37,947 bases of DNA from Acidobacteriota bacterium (GTDB lineage Bacteria > Acidobacteriota > UBA6911), in contig JAAYAJ010000021.1 in NCBI GenBank assembly GCA_012719455.1, forward strand, positions 1 to 37,947, in the 5' to 3' direction. Position 1 is the stretch's first letter; every line of letters starts with the position of its first letter. Positions 1-10,271 of this stretch are shown here, one piece after another. The notes under the pieces are model-generated. The model did no database searches. It was not told where the DNA came from and saw only the letters and a list, made by a program, of their open reading frames with translations. Both the position numbers and the translations under genes were made by a program.

Positions 1-1166
<1,166 letters not shown>

Positions 1167-1471
1167 TCCGGAGGGGGAAAATGTTCGACCCCCGGCTCCG
1201 CTTGTGGTAAGATTTAGTTTTGCTGGTCTAGGAAGACACCCAACCAATCGTAGTGCAATGCTTCGAATGAGGGTTCGGAGGCCGCCTTCAGCTTGGGTTC
1301 GTTTGAATCCATGAGTCCTGTCGCACCAGTCCTGCCTGGAGCGGCCCAAGATTCAGAGATCGGTTCTCCCCCAAAAGCAGGACCTGAACATCATGAGGTT
1401 TGTGCCGGGCGGAAATCCTCCGCGGGTCTTCATGGAGACCGGTGGAATCCGCCGGACTGTTGAGGAGATCA
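1167..1471. other. Intergenic stretch with no recognised gene
   Basis: About 305 bases between the ABC-F gene and the next start. It is less GC-rich than its neighbours. I see no convincing ORF, terminator or RNA gene. A small hairpin (GGGTTC-GTTT-GAATCC, 1295-1310, one G-U pair) resembles part of a tRNA T arm, but no cloverleaf can be built around it. The promoter for the 1472 gene probably lies here; TAAGAT near 1207 is only a weak -10 candidate. Confidence 0.5.
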
Positions 1472-1894
1472 ATGTCCAGAAAATATCGTCAGTCCGGTTA
1501 CATGGATGCGGACCGGGAGAAGCGGCCCAAGGTCCCGCCCCAACACAGGGGCCCCAGGGGAGCCGGTGCGAGGATCGAGACCAAGTTCCACCTGGTCACC
1601 CGCTGCAATAATTGCGCGGCGGAAATCCAGGTGGCGGAGAAGATCCAGGTCACCGACACCTGCAAGAGCTGCGGTACCGACCTGCACACCTGCCGCAATT
1701 GCCTGAATTTCGATCCTTCGGCGCGCAACGAATGTATCAAGCCGGTGGAGGCGCGGGTGTCTAACAAGAGCGCCAATAATTTCTGTCCCCTTTTCGAGCC
1801 GAAGGTCCTCATCGAAAAGCAGGGGAGCGGGGCTCCCGCGCCCCGGGTGGAGAACAGCCACCGCCAGGCCTTCCTCGACCTCTTCAAGAAGTAA
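1472..1894 (+). CDS. Small cysteine-rich zinc-ribbon-like protein
   Basis: A protein of 140 residues. The ATG at 1472 is chosen because GAGGAG (1462-1467) precedes it at good spacing; upstream in-frame starts lack a ribosome site. The first 35 residues are basic and probably disordered. The core has eight cysteines, mostly in CxxC pairs: C45/C48 (CNNC), C64/C67 (CKSC), C74/C77 (CRNC), then C88 and C105. This suggests one or two zinc or iron-sulfur sites. The C-terminus ends in a short predicted helix. No signal peptide or membrane segment is visible, so it should be cytoplasmic. I recognise no named family and infer only a metal-binding, possibly nucleic-acid or protein-binding role. It stands alone, convergent with mscL. 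Confidence 0.8.
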   Translation: MSRKYRQSGYMDADREKRPKVPPQHRGPRGAGARIETKFHLVTRCNNCAAEIQVAEKIQVTDTCKSCGTDLHTCRNCLNFDPSARNECIKPVEARVSNKSANNFCPLFEPKVLIEKQGSGAPAPRVENSHRQAFLDLFKK

Positions 1895-1903
1895 GGATTC
1901 CCC

Positions 1904-1934
1904 AAAAAGCACGGGGCCGGCCATGGCCGGCCCC
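1904..1934 (-). terminator. Rho-independent terminator of the mscL operon
   Basis: Bases 1913-1934 form a perfect 22-base GC-rich palindrome. Read on the minus strand it is followed after GTGC by five T (plus-strand AAAAA at 1904-1908), giving a classic hairpin plus U-tract. It lies 30 bases past the mscL stop. It may also slow plus-strand transcription from the 1472 gene, but there is no T-tract in that direction. Confidence 0.7.
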
Positions 1935-1964
1935 GCGGGCCTCCCCGATCCCTGGCGGGCTCCG

Positions 1965-2399
1965 CTACCCGAGCTGCGAGGTGCAGTTGGGGCAACGCGT
2001 GGCCCTGATCGCGATGGCGGAGGTGCAGAAGGGACATTCCTTGGTATCGGGCACCGGGGCGGCTTCCTCTTTGCGCTTGAACCGGTTGACCTGCCTGACG
2101 AGCAGGAATATGGCGAACGCCACGATCAGGAAATCGATGATGGTGTTGAGAAACACGCCGTAGTTCAGCGTCGCCGCACCCGCTTCCTTGGCCGCCGCCA
2201 GACTCGCGAATTCCCCGCCGGAGAGGGTGAAGAACAGGTTGCTGAAGTCCATGTTTCCCATCAGCATTCCGATGGGGGGCATCAGGATATCGGCGACGAA
2301 AGAGGTGACAATCTTGCCGAAGGCGGCGCCGATGATGATCCCCACCGCCATATCCAGCACGTTGCCCTTCATGGCGAATTCCTTGAATTCCTTTAACAT
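1965..2399 (-). CDS. mscL: Large-conductance mechanosensitive channel MscL with C-terminal zinc ribbon
   Basis: A protein of 144 residues. MscL forms a homopentameric inner-membrane channel that opens under membrane tension to release solutes during osmotic downshock. The N-terminal helix ([20 protein letters not shown]), pore helix TM1 (about 15-45, with [14 protein letters not shown]) and TM2 (about 82-102) match the family. The usual cytoplasmic helical bundle is replaced or extended by CPFC (C122, C125) and CPNC (C136, C139), a rubredoxin/zinc-ribbon pattern. The start at 2399 has GGAGAG just upstream; the frame is open further upstream, but only the MLKEF start fits MscL. It lies 22 bases after the activase gene on the same strand, so they are probably co-transcribed. 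Confidence 0.95.
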   Translation of the reverse strand: MLKEFKEFAMKGNVLDMAVGIIIGAAFGKIVTSFVADILMPPIGMLMGNMDFSNLFFTLSGGEFASLAAAKEAGAATLNYGVFLNTIIDFLIVAFAIFLLVRQVNRFKRKEEAAPVPDTKECPFCTSAIAIRATRCPNCTSQLG

Positions 2400-2421
2400 G
2401 TGTCTCTCCAGGATAGTGGGT

Positions 2422-5400
2422 TTACGGCATTTCGAGAGCGACCGGAAGGTCGTTCTCCCCGGCGGGTGACCCCGCCGCGAGATCCTGCTGGTAGTGTTTG
2501 AGGAAATAATCGATGGTTTCGACCCGGAGCCGGATGGACCCCGTCGGCCGGTTTTCATCAATGTCCTTGAACGCGAAAAAAGGGGTTCCCGACATCTCGA
2601 TGATGCGCTCGATGGTGGAATAGATGGGGGCGTCGTGGCCGCACTTGAAATTCGACATTTCCACGGCGATCAGGTTGGGGTGCCGGGCGGTGAACTTGGC
2701 CGCCCAGACCTTGTAGGCGCTGTTGGCGGAGTAGGAATGTTTCCAGGCGTCGGAGATGTCCAGCGGGTGTTCGATGACGCCCGCAGCCACCTCGTCTCCG
2801 AAGAGGCGTTCGAGCAGGTCGTCGTCCATGGGTAGGGTGGCCTGTGAGAACACCGGGTATCCCCGCTTCTGGAGTTCCTCGGGGATGCCGTGATTGATTC
2901 CCGGGTCATGGTGGTAGGGCCTTCCCAGCAGCACGATGCCGATGCGCCGTTCTCTTTCCAGCCGGTCGATGACCTCGCGCGCCCGGCGCCGCACTTTCGC
3001 CTCGTACTCATCGAGCGCCGCGTACCCGGCACGGACGGCCTCCCGGTTTTCCTTCAGGGACAGGCCGAGCAGCGGGCGCAGCGCCGCGTAGAGCTGGCGC
3101 GCCAGGAGCTGGGGCCGGGACATGTCCAGCAGGGGATTGAGATAGAGGAGGCCGCTTTCGGCAAACAGGTCGGATTCCTTGGTGAAGGCCGCCCTCACGA
3201 CTTCCGGGGTGAGGGCCGTGGTCGGGCAGGCGTTGGCGGCGCGGATGCTCAAAGGGGTGCGCAGCACGTCGAGCATCGGGAAGAAAATGCAGTCGAGCGG
3301 TTTTTTCCGATGCTTTTCGAACAGGAGGTTGTGGACGTGGGCCAGCCCGAGTTTGGACGGGTAGCAGGGGTCGATCGACCCCCGTTTGGTTCCCGCGCGG
3401 AACATCTCCTCGTTGGTGAAATCGGAATAGACGATGTTTTCGGGCGCGATCCCCAGGGACTCGAAATAGACGCTGAAGAGCGGGGCATAGGAGTACATCC
3501 CGAGCACGCGCGGGATACCCACGCGGAAGCGCGCCCGGCGCTCCATGACCGCTCTGCGGCGGAAGTTCCGGGCGGGGACGGGGGTCGGTTTCCTGCCTGC
3601 GTGCGCTCTCCACACCTCCCGGCTGGCGTATTCCAGGAGGTTGGGGTTGGCGTCGCGCGCCGCGTCGAGATCCGCCTGGATCGCCTTCATGGCCCCCAAG
3701 TCTTCCACCGCCCCTTTTTCGCAGGCCGCGATGATGAGGCGGCGGGGCTTTTCCCCCTCACCCCCGATGTCGATGAACGTCCGGAGGCAGTGGTTTTTGC
3801 AGAAACTGCAGCGGGTTTCCTCCCCCACCGTCGTCCGGTATTCGATCCTGCGCACCGCGTCCAGGCCGATGAATGAGGTCTTGCGCCCCTGGCGCCAGAG
3901 GGTGACGGCCTCGAAGGCGGCGCCGATGGCGCCCGCCTCCCCCGCGTGCTTGTGGACGATGATCTCGGGCGTCTTCCCGGTCCCCCGGAAGCGCTCCTGG
4001 ATGAAATCCACCTGCGCCTTGACCGCCGCCAGGTTGTTCTGCGTCCCCCCCTGCAGGATGAAGCGCGTGCCCAGTTCCGCCAGGTTGGGGATCTTGGCGA
4101 TATAGAGCCAGACGTTCTTGGGGAGCACGGCCGCCAGCCCGGCGAGGATCTCGTTGGGTTTCCATCCCTGCGCCTGGAAGCTGGCGATGTCGGACTGAAG
4201 GAACACGGCGCAGCCGTAAGGGAAGACAGGCATTTCCCTTGCCGTGAAGGCGACATCGGCGAACTGTTCCACGCGGTACCCGAATCCTTCGGCGATCGCC
4301 TGCAGGAAGTAGCCGTTCCCGGCCGAACACTGGGTGTTGAGCTTGAAATCCTTGACGCGCCCGTCCTTGAGCACCATGAGCTTGATGTCCTGTCCGCCCA
4401 CGTCCACAATGGCATCCGGGATGTCGTAATAGTGCAGCGCCGAATTGGTGTGGGCCACCGTCTCCACCAGGGCCACGTCGGCGCGGATGACGTCGCGCAG
4501 GGTGTCCTTGGCGTAACCGGTGGTAGCCACCCCCAGCACCTCGATCCGGGCCCCCTGCTCCTCGACCTGGCCGCGGAGCTTTTCCAGGATTTCGACCGTG
4601 TCCTGGATGGGGTTTCCTTTCGAGAGCTGGTACGCCCGGGCCAGGACCTTCCCCTCGGGTGTCAGGAGGACCGCCTTGGTGGAGGTCGACCCGCCGTCGA
4701 TGCCGATGAAGCCCCGGGCGACGTCCCCGGGGGAAAACACCGGCGGCACGAACGGGGGGGGAGCGTAGGCCGCGAGGAAAGAGGCCACCTCCTGCTCCGA
4801 CCCGGCCAGGGCCGGGACCCCGGTGCCGTTCCTGCTGCGCCCGCTCGAGCGGTCGGCCGCCAGGGCCCGCATCTTTTCCAGCCCCAGGTAACGCCCGATT
4901 TCCGGCTCCTCCTCCCGGCCGAACTCTATGGCCCCCAGGGCGCCGTAATACTCGGCGTCCTCCGGGGCCCGGATCAAGTCCTCGGGACGCGTCCCATCCG
5001 GGATCTCGATCCCGCGCTCCCGCCACATCAGCGCGATGTTGTGTACCCACGCTTGGCGCATCCCGGGGATGAAGGCGTTCGGCCCCCCCAGCAACAGCAC
5101 GTGGGGGAGGAGCGTGTGGCCGCGTGCGAGCACCTGCAGGTTCTGGATTACGAAGGCCTCGAAAAGAGAGGCCATCAGCTCCTCGGCCGGGATCCCCTGT
5201 TTTTGAAGGCCGTTGATGTCGGTTTCGGCGAACACGCCGCATTTGCCGGCTATCGGGTGCAGGCGGATCCCGTCGTAGTGGAGCCCGGACAGGTCGGCCA
5301 GGGGGATGCCCAGCTTCATGCTGATCTTGTCGATGACCGAACCGGTGCCCCCGGCGCACTTGTCGTTCATGGAGGGGAACTTCTTGGCGGGGCCGTCCTC

Positions 5401-5757
5401 GGTCTCCTTGCGCAGGATGACGATCTTGGCGTCCTGCCCCCCGATTTCCACGAAGGAGGCGGCTTCCGGGCAGCGCCGTTCCACCGCCAGCGAGGCGGCC
5501 AGTACCTCCTGGACGAACTTGGCCCCGATCAGCTCGGTGAACATGGAGGCGCCGGCCCCCGTGGTGAACACCCTGCCGTTGTCGGGCGCAAGGCCGGTTT
5601 CCCGCTCCATGCGCTCCAGGAAATCGAGCAGCGTCTCCAATTGGCGTGTCTCGTGCCTGCGGTAGTCCTTCCACAGGATCGCATTGGTTTCCGCATCGGC
5701 CACCACGGCCTTGACTGTTGTGGAACCCACGTCAATTCCGGCAATCAATCTGGTCAT
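2422..5757 (-). CDS. Giant acyl-CoA dehydratase activase: two BcrAD/BadFG ATPase domains plus DUF2229
   Basis: A protein of 1111 residues from the ATG at 5757 (an in-frame TTG lies two codons upstream). Two ASKHA ATPase domains are in tandem. Domain 1 (about 4-285) has [21 protein letters not shown], and C134 (CAGGTGS) with C173 (GKCGVF). Domain 2 (about 350-625) has [22 protein letters not shown]477 (CSAGNGYF) with C516 (YGCAVF). In family members such cysteines hold a [4Fe-4S] cluster shared between two activase units, and ATP hydrolysis drives low-potential electron transfer to a dehydratase/reductase partner. A CxxCxxxC motif (C650, C653, C657) follows, then a DUF2229-type region (from about 755, [17 protein letters not shown]). 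The partner is the gene immediately upstream in the operon (80-base gap). Family assignment is firm; the substrate is unknown. Confidence 0.92.
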   Translation of the reverse strand: MTRLIAGIDVGSTTVKAVVADAETNAILWKDYRRHETRQLETLLDFLERMERETGLAPDNGRVFTTGAGASMFTELIGAKFVQEVLAASLAVERRCPEAASFVEIGGQDAKIVILRKETEDGPAKKFPSMNDKCAGGTGSVIDKISMKLGIPLADLSGLHYDGIRLHPIAGKCGVFAETDINGLQKQGIPAEELMASLFEAFVIQNLQVLARGHTLLPHVLLLGGPNAFIPGMRQAWVHNIALMWRERGIEIPDGTRPEDLIRAPEDAEYYGALGAIEFGREEEPEIGRYLGLEKMRALAADRSSGRSRNGTGVPALAGSEQEVASFLAAYAPPPFVPPVFSPGDVARGFIGIDGGSTSTKAVLLTPEGKVLARAYQLSKGNPIQDTVEILEKLRGQVEEQGARIEVLGVATTGYAKDTLRDVIRADVALVETVAHTNSALHYYDIPDAIVDVGGQDIKLMVLKDGRVKDFKLNTQCSAGNGYFLQAIAEGFGYRVEQFADVAFTAREMPVFPYGCAVFLQSDIASFQAQGWKPNEILAGLAAVLPKNVWLYIAKIPNLAELGTRFILQGGTQNNLAAVKAQVDFIQERFRGTGKTPEIIVHKHAGEAGAIGAAFEAVTLWRQGRKTSFIGLDAVRRIEYRTTVGEETRCSFCKNHCLRTFIDIGGEGEKPRRLIIAACEKGAVEDLGAMKAIQADLDAARDANPNLLEYASREVWRAHAGRKPTPVPARNFRRRAVMERRARFRVGIPRVLGMYSYAPLFSVYFESLGIAPENIVYSDFTNEEMFRAGTKRGSIDPCYPSKLGLAHVHNLLFEKHRKKPLDCIFFPMLDVLRTPLSIRAANACPTTALTPEVVRAAFTKESDLFAESGLLYLNPLLDMSRPQLLARQLYAALRPLLGLSLKENREAVRAGYAALDEYEAKVRRRAREVIDRLERERRIGIVLLGRPYHHDPGINHGIPEELQKRGYPVFSQATLPMDDDLLERLFGDEVAAGVIEHPLDISDAWKHSYSANSAYKVWAAKFTARHPNLIAVEMSNFKCGHDAPIYSTIERIIEMSGTPFFAFKDIDENRPTGSIRLRVETIDYFLKHYQQDLAAGSPAGENDLPVALEMP

Positions 5758-5837
5758 AACCAACGCCTAACCCTGAACAAAAAGTGGATTGAACTCGACG
5801 GCGGCTTCCCCGCCCGGTCTCCCGGCGGCGCGGCGCC

Positions 5838-7499
5838 TCATCGCCCCGCCATCAGGTCCCCGACATGGAGCACGAAGTTGGCGGCGACGCCGGCGGTACC
5901 CCTGCGGCGCGGGACCCGGTACATGGGACGGCTCAATTCGGGGTGCTGGGCTACGAAGGCGCGGATCTGGTCGAGGTGCTTCCCGGTGCTCTCCAGGGCC
6001 TGCTGAAACTCCGCCTTGGCTTTGGCCTTCGCCTCGCCGAGCGCCATCTGCACGCGGCTGTGCGCGTTGTTTTCCCCCTCGCCCGAGGTTTCGACGGGGA
6101 GATAGATCATGTCCTTGTGCTGGCTGATGACGGCCGACTGTATCCCGTCGGACTGGGAGGAGGGGAGGCAGCCGAACGGTTTGAGGCTCAGTACCATGTG
6201 GCACAGCTTCTGCGAGTGGTAGTAGATGTTTTTTCCCACCTCGAGATAACCTTCCCCCCCGCGCGCCAGCGGTTTGTAGTAGGGGCTGGCCATTTCGGCG
6301 AGGGTATCCTGGGAGACCAGGGTGTGGGCGATGCCGCCCAGGGATCGGATCACCCGGTGGTAGAGCCAGGTATAGAGGCGTTCGCCGATGATGAGGAGCG
6401 CCCGCTTCTGCTGAAAAGCGAGTTCGTTCTTGAAGCGCTGCCGGAGGTCCCAGGGGGCCGGTTCCTCGCATTCCGAGTTCATCCCGCGCCGGGGGGCCAT
6501 CTGCATGCGCGCGTGGGCCAGCAGGTAGGCGATCCAGGTCCCGATCGCCTCGGGCTGGACATGGGCCCCCTCCTTTTCCAGGAACTCGAACATCCGGTAA
6601 TTGCCCCCCCCTTCGGTGGTCTGGGCCCAGAATTCCCCGATGATCTTGACAATCGGTTTCTGGCGTGTCCGGTCGATGGCGATCCCATCGATGCGCTTCC
6701 GGCACCGCTCCAGTACTTCCTGGAATTCCTTCCCCCGGAGATGCCGGTTCATCTTGTACAGGAAGCTCAGCAGGTGGCGCAGGAAAGCCCTCTTCTCCAG
6801 CGTCGGGACGAACCACCCGGGCACCCGGTCGACCAGATCCGGGGCCTTGTACTGGCGCAGGTGGTCGCACAGCTCCTGCATGCAGAGGCCCATGACCCGG
6901 TCGGTTTCACCGGGGATCACCTCGTAGGGGCGGATGTTGTGGGTCAGGTCGTTGAGGACGTCCCCGAGAAAGAGCACCTTCAGCATGCCGAGGCCGAAAT
7001 CGATGGTGTATTTCAACCCCGGGGCGGAGGTCTTCTGGCGGATACCCTCGTCCTGTTGGAAGCGGAGGACGCGGAAGCCGTCGAAGCCGGCGTTCTGCAA
7101 CGCGAGCCGGTATTCGGCCGCATAGGTGCCGAAGCGGCAGGGTCCGCACGATCCGGCGGTGAAGTAGAGGTAGTTGTCGACGATGTCCTTGCGCGACATC
7201 CCCTCGCTTTCCAGGTTGCGCAGGTACTGGATCAGGGCTCCGGAGGTGAAATAGGCGGGGCTGCACTGGCCGTTGTTGCCGAATTCCTTTCCGAGGTGAA
7301 ACGCTTCCTGGTCCGGAACCGGAAGGAGTTCACAACTGTAGCCGCTTCCCTGGAAAACGGCGCGGATGAGTTCCTCGTGTTTCCGGGTCAGCCCGCCGAC
7401 CAGGATCGTCACCCGGGAGCGCTCCTCCTCCGTGAAGGGGCGTTCCTCCGGTCGATGATAATGCTTTATATTTGAATGGTTTGCCTGCATCGTGTCCAT
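5838..7499 (-). CDS. 2-hydroxyacyl-CoA dehydratase (HgdB/COG3581-like) iron-sulfur protein, partner of the activase
   Basis: A protein of 553 residues, first gene of the dehydratase-activase-mscL run. The ATG at 7499 has AGGA seven bases upstream on its strand. Candidate cluster ligands are C79 (NNGQCSPAYF), C118 and C121 (AGSCGPCRFG), and a late PFGCLPSSQSDG motif at about 450. These match the family carrying [4Fe-4S] or double-cubane clusters and accepting electrons from a BcrAD/BadFG-type ATPase. In many anaerobes this module is fused to the C-terminus of the double-ATPase/DUF2229 protein; here it is a separate gene. No CoA-transferase, acyl-CoA dehydrogenase or benzoyl-CoA gene is nearby, so the reaction cannot be assigned. 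The label reductase is as possible as dehydratase. Confidence 0.85.
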   Translation of the reverse strand: MDTMQANHSNIKHYHRPEERPFTEEERSRVTILVGGLTRKHEELIRAVFQGSGYSCELLPVPDQEAFHLGKEFGNNGQCSPAYFTSGALIQYLRNLESEGMSRKDIVDNYLYFTAGSCGPCRFGTYAAEYRLALQNAGFDGFRVLRFQQDEGIRQKTSAPGLKYTIDFGLGMLKVLFLGDVLNDLTHNIRPYEVIPGETDRVMGLCMQELCDHLRQYKAPDLVDRVPGWFVPTLEKRAFLRHLLSFLYKMNRHLRGKEFQEVLERCRKRIDGIAIDRTRQKPIVKIIGEFWAQTTEGGGNYRMFEFLEKEGAHVQPEAIGTWIAYLLAHARMQMAPRRGMNSECEEPAPWDLRQRFKNELAFQQKRALLIIGERLYTWLYHRVIRSLGGIAHTLVSQDTLAEMASPYYKPLARGGEGYLEVGKNIYYHSQKLCHMVLSLKPFGCLPSSQSDGIQSAVISQHKDMIYLPVETSGEGENNAHSRVQMALGEAKAKAKAEFQQALESTGKHLDQIRAFVAQHPELSRPMYRVPRRRGTAGVAANFVLHVGDLMAGR

Positions 7500-7546
7500 A
7501 AACTAATCCTGTCCTGACTCCCGGGCCAGTGAAGTTCGAGCTTAAA

Positions 7547-7576
7547 TGTATAACATTCCCGGACTTGACCATGCAA
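7547..7576 (-). promoter_or_regulatory. Candidate promoter of the dehydratase-activase-mscL operon
   Basis: Minus-strand TTGCAT (plus 7571-7576), an 18-base spacer and TATACA (plus 7547-7552). Transcription would start about 40 bases before the start codon at 7499. The boxes are only partial matches to a housekeeping promoter. Confidence 0.35.
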
Positions 7577-7982
7577 GGTGCCCGTCGGTTTGCTCCAGGG
7601 GCGGTCCGGGGAATGGTGTGGATGCTCTATCCCGGGCTGTTCGCGCGTGACGCTCCTGGCGCGCTTGCGCGGCTGGTCCTCGTCGCACCTGCGCAACGGC
7701 GCGATCTCGTGGGACAGCACAGCGGGATGGCCGTCGGGATTAGGCAGGAGTGGATTGGAAAGCTCCCTCTTGGATGACAGGCGCCGCTCCCGGCCTGAAA
7801 CAGTTCCGGCGGCCGGGGGGAGATATGCTACAATCCCCGCCGTGCGCGCCGAATGTGCGGTGATCAGATGGCCGTGCACGGAACAACCACCGCCGCTCCT
7901 GCAATATACTATCGGCCGCCCGCCGCCCGGGGCTTTAGCTGTGCGCGGGACCGGGGGGTGCGGCCCGGATCGGGAGGGAACC
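7577..7982. other. Divergent intergenic region without a recognised gene
   Basis: About 400 bases between two divergent operons. Open frames exist on both strands, but none has a recognisable protein, a ribosome site or clear coding character, so I leave them out. On the plus strand, TACAAT (7829-7834) and TATACT (7905-7910) are possible -10 boxes for the adenosine-specific kinase gene, each without a good -35. GGGAGG (7972-7977) is the ribosome site of that gene. Confidence 0.5.
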
Positions 7983-8465
7983 GTGAAATTCTCCAATGTC
8001 CGTTTGACGATACCGGCCGACAGCAACATCATCGTGGGGCAGAGCCATTTCATCAAGACGGTGGAGGACCTCTGCGAAATCATCGCCACCGGAGTCCCGG
8101 GCGCCCGGTTCGGGGTCGCGTTCTGCGAGGCTTCCGGCCCCTGCCTTGTCCGGGTGGATGGCAATGACGCCCGGCTCCGGGAGGTCGCGGCGCAAAACGC
8201 CGAGGCCATCGGGGCCGGCCACACCTTCGTCGTGATGCTCGGGGACGCTTTTCCCATCAACGTGCTGAATGCGGTGAAACATTGCCCCGAAGTGTGTCAT
8301 ATTTTCTGCGCCACGGCCAACCCGCTCGAGGTGATCGTGGCGGAAACCGATCAGGGTCGCGGTGTCGTCGGCGTCGTCGACGGTCTGCCGCCCCGGGGTG
8401 TGGAGACCGAATCGGACGCGGCGGCCCGCAAGGAGTTCCTGCGGAAGATCGGGTACAAGAGGTGA
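7983..8465 (+). CDS. Adenosine-specific kinase family protein (PF04008)
   Basis: A protein of 160 residues starting at GTG 7983, with GGGAGG about five bases upstream. The frame extends upstream, but family homology begins here (VKFSNVRLTIPADSNIIVGQ). Family hallmarks are GQSHFIKTVEDL, GVAFCEASGPCLVR, GNDARL, FPINVLNAVK, ATANPLEVIVAE and the C-terminal EFLRKIGYKR. The family is best known from archaeal structures and is described as phosphorylating adenosine; physiological evidence is thin. It is the first gene of a plus-strand run, 40 bases before moeA. That neighbourhood might hint at a role in nucleotide supply for the AMP-dependent cofactor chemistry of MoeA, but this is speculation. Confidence 0.92.
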   Translation: MKFSNVRLTIPADSNIIVGQSHFIKTVEDLCEIIATGVPGARFGVAFCEASGPCLVRVDGNDARLREVAAQNAEAIGAGHTFVVMLGDAFPINVLNAVKHCPEVCHIFCATANPLEVIVAETDQGRGVVGVVDGLPPRGVETESDAAARKEFLRKIGYKR

Positions 8466-8505
8466 TCCCGGTTTCCTGTTCCCTTTGCCGACGGCGGGAG
8501 AGCGT

Positions 8506-9726
8506 ATGATCAGCGTGGAAGAAGCTTTGCGGATTTTGCGGGCCCATCTGCCGGCTCCAGGGGTGGAGACCGTGGATTTCAGGTCGTCGCTCGGGCGGGT
8601 GCTGGCGGAAGACCTCCTCGCCAATTCGGACATCCCCCCGTTCGACCGGTGCGCCATGGACGGCTACGCGGTGCGGGCGGACGATACCCGCCCCGCCCCC
8701 GTGGAACTCCCGGTGGCGGGGGAGAGCCGGGCGGGCGGCGGCATGCCTGGGAGCCTGGCGCCGGGGCGGGCGGTGTCGATCATGACGGGGGCCCCGGTCC
8801 CCCCGGGGGCGGACGCGGTGGTGGTGGTGGAGCAGTGCCGGACCGCGGCTGACAAGAGCCGGGTCGCGATTCTCGAGCCGGTGAGTTGCGGGGACAACAT
8901 CGCTCCCCGCGGGTGCGAGGCCCGGGCGGGGGAGCCGGTGCTCCGCAAGGGGCATCGCGTGGGGCCCGCGGAGATCGCCGTCATGGCCACTTTCGGCTAT
9001 GCGCGCGTCGACGTCTACCGCAAGCCCACGGTGGCCATCCTGGCCACGGGGGACGAGCTGGTGGAGGTCGATCGGCAGCCGCGCCCCGACCAGATCCGCA
9101 ATTCCAACGCCTACTGCCTCGCCGCACAGCTGGAGCTTCTGGGGTTCCCTTCCGATTACCTCGGGATCGCCCGGGACACCCGGGAAGATCTGCACCGGAA
9201 GGTTGCGGCCGGGCTCGAACGGGATATCCTGATCATCACCGGCGGTGTTTCCATGGGGGAGTATGACCTGGTCCGCGACGTCTTCCGCGACTTCGATCTC
9301 GAGATCCTCTTCAACAAGGTGTCGATCAGGCCGGGGAAGCCGACGGTGTTCGCGCGCAAGGGGGATCGGCTGGTCTTCGGCCTGCCGGGCAATCCGATTT
9401 CGGCTTTGATCACCTTCGAGTGTTTCGTCCGCCCGGTCCTTGGGCGCCTGTGCGGCATGATGAGCCCGGAGCTGCCGAGGATGAAGGGGGAACTGCTCCG
9501 GGACGTGAGGCAGGCGCCCGGGAGGACGGCGTTCCTGCCCGCCTGGGTGTCCTGGCGGGAGGACGGGTGGGTGGTCGACCCGCTGCCGTGGAAGAGCTCG
9601 GCCGATATCATCGGGTTCACGGGGGCCAACGCCGCCTACATCTTCCCGAAGCACCTCGACCGGATGGGGCGCGGGGAGAAGGTCGAAATCATGTTTTTGC
9701 CCGATTTTTTTGTCAGGCAGCGGTGA
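8506..9726 (+). CDS. moeA: Molybdopterin molybdenumtransferase MoeA
   Basis: A protein of 406 residues. MoeA inserts molybdate into adenylylated molybdopterin to give molybdenum cofactor, in the cytoplasm. The ATG at 8506 follows GGGAG (8496-8500). Conserved features are PPFDRCAMDGYAVRADD, TGAPVPPGADAVV, ATGDELVE, NSNAYCLAAQLELLG, TGGVSMGEYDLV, RPGKPTVFARKG and GLPGNPISALITF, in the order of the MoeA/gephyrin-E fold, with a C-terminal domain IV. Length is typical. Spacing to moaC is 20 bases, so the two are co-transcribed. Confidence 0.97.
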   Translation: MISVEEALRILRAHLPAPGVETVDFRSSLGRVLAEDLLANSDIPPFDRCAMDGYAVRADDTRPAPVELPVAGESRAGGGMPGSLAPGRAVSIMTGAPVPPGADAVVVVEQCRTAADKSRVAILEPVSCGDNIAPRGCEARAGEPVLRKGHRVGPAEIAVMATFGYARVDVYRKPTVAILATGDELVEVDRQPRPDQIRNSNAYCLAAQLELLGFPSDYLGIARDTREDLHRKVAAGLERDILIITGGVSMGEYDLVRDVFRDFDLEILFNKVSIRPGKPTVFARKGDRLVFGLPGNPISALITFECFVRPVLGRLCGMMSPELPRMKGELLRDVRQAPGRTAFLPAWVSWREDGWVVDPLPWKSSADIIGFTGANAAYIFPKHLDRMGRGEKVEIMFLPDFFVRQR

Positions 9727-9746
9727 CCCATTGATGGGGAGGGAAG

Positions 9747-10238
9747 ATGGCGAAGAAGGAGAGCGCCCGGCTGACGCACCTGGATGAAGAAGGGAAGGCG
9801 CGCATGGTGGATGTCACCGACAAGCCCGTCACGGTGCGCCGCGCGGTCGCGGAAGCCTTCATCTCCCTGTCCCCCGCGACCGGGGCGCTGCTCGCCGAGG
9901 GGCGCTTGCCCAAGGGGAACGCGCTGGAAACGGCCCGGCTGGCCGGCATCATGGCCGCCAAGCGGACGCCCGATCTCATCCCCCTGTGCCACCCGCTCCT
10001 CCTTTCCCATGTGGACGTGGAGGCCGAGGCCGGGGACAAGGGGGTGCGGTTTGTCGCCACGGTCTCCACCGCCGGCTCCACCGGGGTCGAGATGGAGGCG
10101 CTGACGGCCGCTTCGGTAGCCGCCCTGACCCTTTACGACATGGTCAAGGCCGTGGAGAAGGGGGCGACGATCGGCAGGGTCAGGCTGCTGGAAAAGAGCG
10201 GGGGGAAAAGCGGTCCCTACCGGCGCAAGCAATCCTGA
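9747..10238 (+). CDS. moaC: Cyclic pyranopterin monophosphate synthase MoaC
   Basis: A protein of 163 residues. MoaC converts the product of MoaA (3',8-cyclo-GTP) to cyclic pyranopterin monophosphate, the first stable molybdopterin intermediate. Seen: [33 protein letters not shown], and the C-terminal signature [20 protein letters not shown] followed by MVKAVEKG with the active-site lysine. A strong GGGGAGGG lies just before the ATG. No moaA, moaE or mogA is in the window. The basic C-terminal tail (GPYRRKQS) is a minor extension. Confidence 0.97.
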   Translation: MAKKESARLTHLDEEGKARMVDVTDKPVTVRRAVAEAFISLSPATGALLAEGRLPKGNALETARLAGIMAAKRTPDLIPLCHPLLLSHVDVEAEAGDKGVRFVATVSTAGSTGVEMEALTAASVAALTLYDMVKAVEKGATIGRVRLLEKSGGKSGPYRRKQS

Positions 10239-10271
10239 GCCCGGCTGGAAGGTCCGGCGGGAGGTTTCGCC

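Noticed and set aside
1295..1310. tRNA T-arm-like hairpin
   Set aside because: No anticodon arm or acceptor stem can be formed with flanking bases.
3758..6006. Very long open frames overlapping the activase gene, one on the same strand in another frame (3758-5674) and one on the opposite strand (3946-6006)
   Set aside because: They are low-complexity, rich in R, G, P or L, lack ribosome sites and known motifs, and are expected as shadows of a GC-rich gene.
7529..7777. Possible small ORF (about 82 codons) in the divergent intergenic region
   Set aside because: No ribosome site and no recognisable sequence; it overlaps the candidate promoter of the opposite operon.
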